35,648 bases of DNA from Acanthamoeba lenticulata (Eukaryota > Discosea > Longamoebia > Acanthamoebidae). The notes beneath the pieces are model-generated. The model searched no databases. It was not told where the DNA came from and saw nothing but the letters and a program-made list of their open reading frames with translations. Made by a program: the position numbers and the translations under genes. Shown one piece after another: positions 28,231 to 35,159 of this stretch. The stretch lies in contig NAVB01001950.1 in assembly GCA_002179805.1 (NCBI GenBank), positions 1 to 35,648 on the forward strand, in the 5' to 3' direction. Every line of letters begins with the position of its first letter. Position 1 is the first letter of the stretch.

Positions 28231-29346
28231 TCATGCCAGCAGATCCATGCCCAGGTCGGCGCGTTGCAAGATATCAAACACAAACTCCCAGTCGGGTCGT
28301 GGCAGATCGTACAGCGTCTCGTTGTTGCGGTTGATGTGGAGGAATCCCTCCACAATCTCGTTGGGCATCACAAGCGGTTGTCGTTCTTCAGTCGTGGTGA
28401 CGCGATCCAGGACTACGTATGAGAGATCAAGTGCCGAGCTGATGTCCTGCAGTACAGGGCACACGTCTTCCCTGGCGACGATCACCATGGCGTCCTCAGT
28501 CGGCGGTGCAGTGGCGCGACACTTCGGAGGAGGGGGTTTCATGTCTCGCGAGGAGGCCTTGGGGGTAAAGAGGGCACCGATGGGGAACACGAATCGCGGG
28601 ATGCTGAGTTTTCGCTCCCAGTCGTTGTACTGGAGGTGCATCTCAGACAGTGCAAACTGGCATCCATCGTGCTGGCCTTTGGTGGCGCTGATGGTGATGA
28701 GCACATTGGGGATCCGGTGGATCCACCACTCCTCAAGGTTGCGGCGGGTCTCTACATTGGGGCATCGTTCTGGAGCGCGACCGCGAGGCGTCAGGCGGAG
28801 GAAGAGGCAGTAGCCGTCCATGTCGATCTCACTCAGCCAGTAACTGGCGTGGATCACCCAATCCTTGGATTCGATATCGCAGAAGCGGCCCATACCGGCA
28901 AAGTGGGGTGGCCATGAGTGATTGATCCTGGCCTTGGCGACGGCATGGGAACTCCTGGTGCTAAACATGAACTCGCCAGACACGCTGTCGTCGTTGGTGT
29001 TCACGTTCAGCCATCGTTCCGATGTTGAGGGGATCTGCGGATGCCATCCGAGCGTGAGGCTGGCCATCCCCGTGGACGTGCCCTTGATGCCGCTCACAAT
29101 CTTGGCGTAGCCTGGACCACAATCCAGCATGCGCCATGTGGGTGCGCTGCCGGATCCAGGCGCACCCAATATGTTGGCGTAATCGGATTTCATCCTGTCG
29201 AGATCTTCAAACATGATCGAGAGCTTGTGGGCAAACCCAATCAGGTCGTTGCATGTCACTTGTGGGTAGGCGCGTGGATCCACCACTGCGTCCTTCTTGG
29301 TCTTCATCTTGTTGATGGTCTTCTTCTTTTTCTTCAACACTAGCAT
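28231..29346 (-). CDS. Hypothetical protein, 371 residues, intact
   Basis: Complete frame from ATG at 29346 to TGA at 28231. The N-terminus is Lys-rich (LVLKKKKKTINKMKTKKD), a possible nuclear or nucleic-acid-binding tail. The body is globular with many Trp (PTWRMLDCGPGYAKIVSG, DWVIHASYWLSEIDMDGYC, EEWWIHRIPNVLITISATK). No membrane span, zinc site or known domain is recognised. After the TGA the frame stays open for 23 codons (SLALGFCHPEETAPSYLIYR) to TAG, which may be a former C-terminus or chance. It faces the coiled-coil/ART-like gene tail to tail, about 70 bases apart. Length and lack of breaks show it was under selection until recently. Likely a lineage-restricted viral gene. Confidence 0.65.
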   Translation of the reverse strand: MLVLKKKKKTINKMKTKKDAVVDPRAYPQVTCNDLIGFAHKLSIMFEDLDRMKSDYANILGAPGSGSAPTWRMLDCGPGYAKIVSGIKGTSTGMASLTLGWHPQIPSTSERWLNVNTNDDSVSGEFMFSTRSSHAVAKARINHSWPPHFAGMGRFCDIESKDWVIHASYWLSEIDMDGYCLFLRLTPRGRAPERCPNVETRRNLEEWWIHRIPNVLITISATKGQHDGCQFALSEMHLQYNDWERKLSIPRFVFPIGALFTPKASSRDMKPPPPKCRATAPPTEDAMVIVAREDVCPVLQDISSALDLSYVVLDRVTTTEERQPLVMPNEIVEGFLHINRNNETLYDLPRPDWEFVFDILQRADLGMDLLA

Positions 29347-29463
29347 CCTCTCTTTGTTGCCTCAAAACAAAGGCCACAAAAAAGAAATATAGTAAGCGAA
29401 CCCCTTTCCGTGTCTTTTTATGTTGGCGTTTCACAGACGCCGCAGTTTTTGGGTCAAGGGTGT

Positions 29464-29685
29464 TCACTGTTGTTGGTCATCGGCCAGGAAGAACCAGACC
29501 AAGTAGGTTGTGCCTCAGGTGATGGGGTGAGGGTGGAATCTGGCAGCAGAATTGAGCGCCTGGGCGCGACCCACCAGGATCATGGTGGCGTTGCCGTCAC
29601 GATCCACCCGTTCCACGATCCTCGTCGCCGACGCCGATTTTGGTGCTGCACCCAGTAGTTCTGCAAACAGTGGATGATCCTCCAT
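29464..29685 (-). pseudogene. Small unassigned gene with one in-frame TGA
   Basis: ATG at 29685 opens MEDHPLFAELLGAAPKSAS, RIVERVDRDGNATMILVGRA and ALNSAARFHPHPIT, stopped by TGA at 29515-29517 after 56 codons. The frame continues GTTYLVWFFLADDQQQ to TGA at 29464-29466. The composition looks protein-like, with acidic and hydrophobic residues alternating, but there is no recognised domain. It lies on the minus strand like the upstream-facing neighbour at 28231-29346. It may be chance. Confidence 0.35.
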
Positions 29686-29770
29686 GTCCTACCAATCTCT
29701 GTGGGGTTTTTGAGTGTAAAGGATGTGCCGTGGGGGTGTTTTTCTTGTGTGTTTGACGCGACTGCAAAGG

Positions 29771-29990
29771 ATGCTGCAAGATGTAATGCCAGAGATTGTG
29801 CGTGACTTGGTGCTGCCGTTCGTAGACAAGGCGGCAGCACAGTGGGTATGCCGACAGTGGCGCGACTGGTTGATGGTGCCAGATCAGAAGCCTGGAGAGT
29901 TGTACACGGGCAATCTGATCCTGTCCCGCCGCATTGGCAAGTATTGGTGGGCCACACAGAACGGATGCCCACAAAACATCCCTGAGGAAC
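29771..29990 (+). pseudogene. F-box/ankyrin gene fragment (N-terminus only)
   Basis: From ATG at 29771: MLQDVMPEIVRDLVLPFVDK, AAAQWVCRQWRDWL, then LILSRRIGKYWWATQNGCPQ. The first part is an F-box with the usual VCRQWR; the last resembles the first ankyrin unit of the virus-style family (KYWWATQNGCPQN beside LQWARANGCPWD). The repeat array is missing, and from about 29970 the sequence reads better as a RhoGAP-protein fragment in another frame. A truncated copy of the family represented intact at 21958-23190. Confidence 0.5.
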
Positions 29991-30362
29991 GCCACGCTGC
30001 TGAAGGGCGCCACCATCAGTGTCACGCCCTCCACGCCTCGAGAACGCGGGCTCACCCAGGGCTTCAGCATCAGCTCCTTCTTGCCACGCTCCTCCATCTT
30101 GAGCAAGGAAAAGGCAATCATTCAACCCTAGCCATATCCTCAATCACTTTCTCCTCATTGGCCTGATCTTACCGTGTGCGGTATGTGCAGGAGGACTTGA
30201 CATTCGAGTTGGTCACGGCCAGGGACGAGAGGTACCTGGTGACCCTGGGATCGGCCGACAAGAAGCAAGTATGGCTGAAGGAGATCAAGGACCTCGTCCA
30301 CCGCCTCAAGCCCAAAGGAGGTGCCACACCACGCCAGCGACTCCCTCGCACGCGCACGCGTG

Positions 30363-30395
<33 letters not shown>

Positions 30396-30531
30396 CTGTT
30401 GCCTGACGTGTAGTTATGGCGAGACAGTGTTTGGAGTCCCGCTGCTAGAGTTGCTGGTATCGGAGAAGAAGTGCAAGCTGGGCATCCCCTACATTGTGTT
30501 CGCCACCACCAACCACCTCCTCACCCACGGT
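29975..30531 (+). pseudogene. PH-RhoGAP host gene fragment
   Basis: RhoGAP proteins switch off Rho-family GTPases. Pieces in exon-like order: LRNATLLKGATISVTPST with TQGFSISS (about 29977-30095), then after an acceptor (gtatgtgcag) FELVTARDERYLVTLGS and KKQVWLKEIKDLVHRLKPK (about 30191-30320), which is the second half of a PH domain. Then, after a CT/GT repeat intron, come ETVFGVPLLELLVSEKK and GIPYIVFATTNHLLTH (about 30412-30531), the opening of a RhoGAP domain. The fragment stops before the arginine finger of the GAP domain, so it cannot act on a GTPase. Upstream and downstream exons are absent. It is a host-type sequence within the virus-like block. Confidence 0.6.
30357..30398. repeat. 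CT/GT dinucleotide repeat in an intron
   Basis: A run of CT units is followed by a run of GT units, inside the putative intron between the PH and RhoGAP pieces. Ordinary microsatellite. Confidence 0.8.
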
Positions 30532-30664
30532 ACTCGCTTATCCTTCCCCCTCTCTTTCATGCACCGTCGCACACCTCCAATACCGCACTACACGCATATG
30601 TGTCTCACACTTGTACAAACAAAAATGAAATACACACACACAACATTTTTTTTCTTTTCATTCT

Positions 30665-31096
30665 CTAGATGCAAACGCACGGACAACCCATGACACTACC
30701 AAGGCACCTCGGTGACTTGGAGCCACAGTCATAGTAGGTGACGTAGCAAGGTTCGAGGGGACCGTCTCTAGTGCAGGTGCAGTAGGTTCGAGGAGAAGGT
30801 TCGTGCGTGGGGCAATGAGTCGCGATGCGGCTGCACAAGTCACCGTTGCGCGCGAAACAGTGACCGTTGGCGCAGTAGCAGGCGGTGCCCATGTCGTCCT
30901 TTCCACAAGGCTCGGTGTCCACGCTGAGCTGCTGGTAGATCTGGTCCCAAGGCTCCTGCAAGAAGTTGGTGACAACTGGTGTTCACCAACTGGTATGGAA
31001 GGGAAGGGGGGAATGGTATACCGGTAAGGCATGGGATAAAGGAAGGAAAGTCGTGAAGCAGGCCAAGAAGACCATGAAGAAGCACAAGGTGTTCAT
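30665..31096 (-). CDS. Secreted Cys-rich small protein, two exons
   Basis: Exon 1 31096-31022 and exon 2 30955-30665 join across a 66-base GT-AG intron to give 121 residues. The N-terminus is a clear signal peptide (MNTLCFFMVFLACFTTFLPL, cleavage probably after SHA). The mature part has many Cys, spaced as EPCGKDDMGTACYCANGHC, LCSRIATHCPTH, TYCTCTRD, EPCYVTYYDC and RCLGSVMGCPC, suggesting a disulfide-knotted extracellular domain. No family is recognised. Introns and codon use look host-like. A TATA-like box lies about 75-90 bases upstream (31171-31183). Cyst-wall, adhesion or defence roles are all possible and none is shown. Confidence 0.7.
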
Positions 31097-31170
31097 GTTG
31101 TCAGCCAGTATTGCTGCTTGTTGGTGTGTTGTTGTTAATGTGAAAGTCAAAGCACAGTTGGGGTTAGGGT

Positions 31171-31183
31171 ATTTATATATACC
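31171..31183 (-). promoter_or_regulatory. TATA-like box upstream of the secreted Cys-rich gene
   Basis: The sequence gggtatttatatatacccc is nearly palindromic and includes TATATAAATA on the minus strand. It could serve the gene at 31096 (minus) and less likely the ankyrin-like gene at 31466 (plus). Confidence 0.45.
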
Positions 31184-31465
31184 CCGTCCTTTAGCACCAA
31201 CGCATTACAGGGGGAAGGGGGAGGGTCCAATGGTACTCGTTCTCTTAGAATTCCTCTGGCTGCCGCCTGGCTGCACCCGACAAAGTAGGGCCACAGATGG
31301 CAATTATCGTATCGTTCGCCCATATCGCGGTGGTACTCAAATTTGAGGGGTGGTGATACAGTCGACAGAAGAAAATCCATTGTGATGAGATTTTCCGACT
31401 GGTGGCACGGGGTATCAGATGACTGAACACCACACCATTGTTGTCTCACAAACATTAAACACAGC

Positions 31466-31888
31466 ATGGCGGGCATCATCGCCATTGAATGCATAGCAGC
31501 TGAAGACAGTGACATCAACCTTATCCAGTGGCTGGTGAAACGCGCCAGGGAATACAGCTGGCACACACCTACAATAGTGGCCAGGGCTGGTCACTGGCTG
31601 TTCATCAGGTGGTGGATCTTCAATGTTGTGCATGAAGCTGATCTTGCCAGCATCATGCTTGCCACCACCCAACAGGGTCAGTATTCCATTGTTGAGACGC
31701 TCATTGAGGGCCAACCCAAATTCACAATCACTGAGAACATGATTGATGCTGTGAAGCATGGTGACATTTGTGTTCTCAAGATCCTAAGAGAACACAACCC
31801 CAAGGACACTGTGTGGCATGAGCCTGAAATCCACAAAGCTGCAATTTGGAAATACAATCTCACCATTCTCAAGTTATTGGGATTGTGA
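31466..31888 (+). CDS. Ankyrin-like repeat protein fragment, virus type
   Basis: Frame of 140 residues from ATG at 31466 to TGA. Segments such as ECIAAEDSDINLIQWLVKR, SIVETLIEGQPKFTITENM, IDAVKHGDICVLKILREHNP and HKAAIWKYNLTILKLLG recur at about 27-33 residues and have the helix-turn-helix look of viral ankyrin-like repeats, but differ in wording from the NGCPWD group. No F-box is present, so it may be the remaining 3' half of a longer gene or a short stand-alone protein. Sequence after the stop (31889-32290) is open in places but not clearly coding. Confidence 0.5.
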   Translation: MAGIIAIECIAAEDSDINLIQWLVKRAREYSWHTPTIVARAGHWLFIRWWIFNVVHEADLASIMLATTQQGQYSIVETLIEGQPKFTITENMIDAVKHGDICVLKILREHNPKDTVWHEPEIHKAAIWKYNLTILKLLGL

Positions 31889-32365
31889 GGGATTGGTTAC
31901 TGAATCTTTAATGACACCATGTTTTCTGCCCAATCCAACTGTGCCTCATGGAGTTTCTTTCATAGTTGGGTGTCCTGGTAGAATCACTTGACCACAAGAT
32001 CCAGGATGACATGTGTGATCATGACCATGGTTTTGCTCAGCTGATCCATACTCAACATTCAAAGAGCTGCATCCTCTCTTTGCATCATGTTGTGGGGATC
32101 CACCATGGGGTTGTAGCACAACTTCTGCAGCAGCTCCAGGGCCAATGTGGATGCAGGTGCACATTGCGGATCAGCATCATGGAATCCCAGGACAGGCAAA
32201 GGAGAGAGCACCACGAATTGTGTGATGGTATCATGCATATCCACAGACAAGCACAAAAAGAATGCCAGGATGTTGTGTCATAGCACAGGATCATCAAAGC
32301 ACACCCTGGATATGTGGTGAAAGAAGGCCTCACACCAGAGCTCAACCAAGGGTCAACCAGCTCTC
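31889..32365. other. Unassigned sequence between the ankyrin-like gene and a decayed paralogue
   Basis: Open frames occur on both strands (plus 31966-32283; minus 32059-32256), but the strands cannot be separated by any motif. It may contain the diverged 3' end of the pseudogene that begins at 32833. Confidence 0.3.
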
Positions 32366-32833
32366 CAGACTTGTCCATGGTGGAAGGCAGCATATTGTAA
32401 TCCCCAAAGGTGGTGTCTTCACTGTCTTCAACTATGCCAGCAGTTGGGGAAGAGATATCCATGCAGTAGTGCTTAAAGACTGTGTGGAAATACTCATTTC
32501 CATGAAAGTACTCATGTGCTATGACATAGGGATCTGCCAGTTGAACAACAGACTGAAATCTTCCAGCACACACATCAGTATTATCTTGTGGAGTTGTTGA
32601 TTCAGCTTGCCATAGTTCTTGTCCTCATCCTCTTCTCCAATCTCATCAAGCAGCTGCTCACATGATGGCCCATCCATATCACCTTGAAGTGTCCACTCAA
32701 TCATGATATGATTGACTTTACTCAGTTCACCTGTGGGCACACAGTAGACATTGATTTCTCCCTCCTCCATGACAACAAAGACGGTCTGTGGGAGGACCTT
32801 GGCAGTGGCGTCTGGCTCGTGGGTGCGCTTCAT
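32366..32833 (-). pseudogene. Decayed tandem paralogue of the gene at 32934-33491
   Basis: ATG at 32833. It aligns with the neighbour: VFVVMEEGEINVYCVPTGEL against MFLILEAGDPLIEVYVVPED, IMIEWTLQGDMDGPSCEQLL against IMIERACRGDTDGPSREDLL, and, after a frameshift near 32540-32570, YFHTVFKHYCMDISSPTAG against YFRAKFKRYCMDISNPSPG. The middle is shortened relative to the paralogue. Homology ends near 32366. Its upstream region shares the CRE-like palindrome and TATA-like box with the intact copy, so the duplication included the promoter. Confidence 0.7.
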
Positions 32834-32863
32834 GGTGGGTGGGGGCGCAAAGAGAAAACTAAA

Positions 32864-32898
32864 TATGTATTTAAAGTCATCCGCATGACGTCATGTGG
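32864..32898 (-). promoter_or_regulatory. CRE-like palindrome plus TATA-like box, pseudogene copy
   Basis: ccgcatgacgtcatgtgg (32881-32898) next to tatgtatttaaag (32864-32876), just upstream of the start at 32833. Matches the arrangement at 33537-33567 with a single change in one arm of the palindrome. Confidence 0.6.
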
Positions 32899-32927
32899 TC
32901 TGTGGGAAAACCAAAAAGAAAGGGGTC

Positions 32928-32933
32928 TTTATT
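32928..32933 (-). terminator. Polyadenylation signal right after the stop at 32934
   Basis: Minus-strand AATAAA begins directly after the TGA at 32934-32936. Confidence 0.5.
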
Positions 32934-33491
32934 TCATCTTAGAGGGGGGAGGTTAATCACAAAGATGTTCCCAACGACTTTTTCAAGCGCAAAACACTTT
33001 TTCATCACCACGGGGAGCTGATCCAGCGGACCAAAGGTCGTCTTCTGGCCTTCAGGCACCATGCCGGGGGAAGGGTTGGAGATGTCCATGCAGTAGCGCT
33101 TGAACTTGGCGCGAAAGTACTGGCCATCGCGAAAGTAGTTACGTGCCATGAGGAAGAGATCACCAAACTTGTCCAGTATGGTGAGTTCATCCAATTCACG
33201 CGATGGGAACTGATCTTGCAGCTTCTCTATCGCCATCGAGCTGTTGAACGCGCTGGTCTCGTCGTCCGCTTCGTCCTCTTCTGAATCGTAGCCATCGATC
33301 TCCTTGAGCAGATCCTCGCGAGATGGCCCATCCGTGTCACCACGACATGCACGCTCGATCATGATGTCATCCACTGCGCTCAGCTTGTCTTCAGGCACGA
33401 CGTAGACCTCAATCAGTGGATCACCTGCCTCCAAAATGAGGAACATGGTGTGTTTGGTAATCTTCCCCTTCTTGGCTGGTTGATGGCTCAT
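32934..33491 (-). CDS. Hypothetical protein, 185 residues, intact member of a tandem pair
   Basis: Complete frame from ATG at 33491 to TGA at 32934. The start is basic (MSHQPAKKGKITKH), followed by a beta-rich segment (MFLILEAGDPLIEVYVVPED), an acidic stretch (DGYDSEEDEADDE) and an end with FGDLFLMARNYFRDGQYFRA and FKRYCMDISNPSPG. No signal peptide, membrane span or known domain is present. The conserved blocks seen against the decayed copy (IMIE, DGPS, YCMDIS, TTFG) are probably the structural core. Its promoter region is compact: TATA-like sequence at 33537-33545 and a 20-base palindrome behind it. Function unknown. Confidence 0.7.
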   Translation of the reverse strand: MSHQPAKKGKITKHTMFLILEAGDPLIEVYVVPEDKLSAVDDIMIERACRGDTDGPSREDLLKEIDGYDSEEDEADDETSAFNSSMAIEKLQDQFPSRELDELTILDKFGDLFLMARNYFRDGQYFRAKFKRYCMDISNPSPGMVPEGQKTTFGPLDQLPVVMKKCFALEKVVGNIFVINLPPLR

Positions 33492-33536
33492 GGTGGTTGT
33501 TGTTGGTGTTGGAAAATGGAGCGTGAGAAGTAAAGG

Positions 33537-33567
33537 TATTTAAATCTGCCACATGACGTCATGTGGC
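33537..33567 (-). promoter_or_regulatory. 20-base CRE-like palindrome with adjacent TATA-like box
   Basis: gccacatgacgtcatgtggc (33548-33567) is a perfect palindrome around TGACGTCA, the core bound by CREB/ATF-type bZIP proteins. tatttaaat (33537-33545) lies directly beside it on the side of the gene at 33491, about 46 bases from the ATG. The same pair precedes the neighbouring paralogue. A weaker relative (catatgacttcatg, near 33707-33720) lies in front of the plus-strand gene at 33781. Confidence 0.65.
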
Positions 33568-33780
33568 CGGACACGAAGAACGCGCATCGTTGTGCACACG
33601 CTCGAGCTGGATCACCTCCATGCAGCGTCGCAGAAAAAGAGATTCTTGGCGAGGCATTCGCGAGGGCAGCAGCCCTCGTTTCATGGAATTCCAAGAAGGG
33701 GCGACCATATGACTTCATGCGAATCCACATAAGTGCAGACAAAGGCCACGCCACACTACAACACACACACACACACAAAA

Positions 33781-34479
33781 ATGGCAGAGATCGTGAAAAA
33801 ATCAATCGCCGGCATCACCTCACAGGTTGGCCACGAATCCGTTTGCGCCATACACAACATAAATCTGCTGGCCGCACGATACAAGACCATCGATCTTTCG
33901 GCCTGGAGTAAGGCAGAGGATTTGTTTGCCGAGGAGTACGCCAAAGCCGGGCAGGCTATCGGGTGGCCAGCGATCGGTGCCAGAGAGACATGTGCCGACC
34001 TGGCATACGAGCAAGCCAAAGTGGCCAGAACGACACGCGACATAGTCAACGTCTACAAGATGCTCTCTGCGCACCTCGAGCAGGCGGTACTAATGTGCCG
34101 AGAAAATATAGCCATGGAAGCTGCCGCCTGCAAGTTTGTCGACGACCAGGTCAAGACTGCGCTCACGCGTGCCATGCCTGCCGTCCTGCGGCAAGTTGGC
34201 GTGGATCTCTTGGTGGAGCAGGCCCGCAGGCTCGAAAGTGCCATTGCGGATCGCGAGAGCTTGGTTGAGGCGGCCCTGGTCGCACGACAGTGGTTTGACG
34301 GCGTGGGGGGAATCTACCCCGGCAATCCAGCACGCGACCTGTTTGCCATGCTGGACAATGAAAAGGGCGGACCCCTGGTGAAAGCACTGAAGATGGTGTT
34401 TGATCACCTCGAAGAAAACGCTGACAGCGATGAGAAACGTCGTGAAATACTTGATAAAATCATAAACGCAGATAAATAG
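33781..34479 (+). CDS. Hypothetical all-helical protein, 232 residues, intact
   Basis: ATG at 33781 (MAEIVKKSIAGITSQVGHES) to TAG at 34477-34479. The frame is open further upstream, but that part reads a CA repeat (33763-33777) and is rejected. The protein looks fully alpha-helical, Ala-rich and mildly amphipathic: FAEEYAKAGQAIGW, YEQAKVARTTRDIVN, VLMCRENIAMEAAACKFVDD and LVEQARRLESAIADRE. No coiled coil long enough to name, no membrane span, no known domain. It is divergent from the gene at 33491, with the palindromic promoter element between them. Probably part of the virus-like block. Confidence 0.65.
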   Translation: MAEIVKKSIAGITSQVGHESVCAIHNINLLAARYKTIDLSAWSKAEDLFAEEYAKAGQAIGWPAIGARETCADLAYEQAKVARTTRDIVNVYKMLSAHLEQAVLMCRENIAMEAAACKFVDDQVKTALTRAMPAVLRQVGVDLLVEQARRLESAIADRESLVEAALVARQWFDGVGGIYPGNPARDLFAMLDNEKGGPLVKALKMVFDHLEENADSDEKRREILDKIINADK

Positions 34480-35159
34480 CACAATAACTTATTCACTTTT
34501 AAGAGCACCGCCGCCTATGTATGTTGGTTGAGTTAAACGATCTTGAGCTCACTGGCGCACGGAACACACATCGCTGGACGAACTGGAACTCGCGGCACTG
34601 CGATAAGACGCCTTCGCGACTTTAATCAAAGAGACAACTGCGACGCTGTACATCGACAAGCCCCTTTTCCCGAACGAGCCGCTTGGTGCGCCTTGAAATC
34701 CAGATTCAATGCGTTCAGTCACATTACCGTCTCGATCTCTGCCGTGATCCATCTGCCACGCGCTGTCTCACTTGGTTGAATCGCTCGCCTTGGCGAACAA
34801 GCGCTTGGGGCACTGGGTGGGAGATTCAAGTGGGTCATCTCCCATGTGATCGGACGAATACACCGCCAAGCTGACACACGCACCGGATTCAACGACACAC
34901 TGGTGCCCGACGACCTTGTGGACACAACGCTGCGGGAAGGGGCAGGTTTCTGAGTGCTCGAAACTCACGGGTCAAGGTTTTGCTACCCGCCAGGACCAGT
35001 TCGAGATTACTCTGTACTAAGGTTATTGCGTTGACGGCCAAGATGCATTGAACTGACGGAGTGAGTGTGGCAAGGTCTAGAGCCTGTGCTATGACCTTGA
35101 TTGTGTCTGGGTTCGCGGTAGCAATGGGCGTGTACTGGGAGGGTTAGTCGCCCCAAGGC
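34480..35159. other. Region between the virus-like block and the Nup133-like gene
   Basis: The minus strand holds one long frame, 34968 to 34549, interrupted only by TGA at 34768-34770. It reads ETCPFPQRCVHKVVGHQCVV and QCPKRLFAKASDSTK before, and DSAWQMDHGRDRDGNV and FGKRGLSMYSVAVVSLIKVA after. There is no ATG at its start (GTG only, preceded by an in-frame TGA), so it may be a fragment or chance. 34970-35159 shows no gene; 5' exons of the nucleoporin gene may lie here but were not found. Confidence 0.3.

Noticed and set aside
33733..33780. N-terminal extension of the helical protein gene
   Set aside because: This part only translates a CA repeat and flanking sequence; the ATG at 33781 starts the protein-like region.
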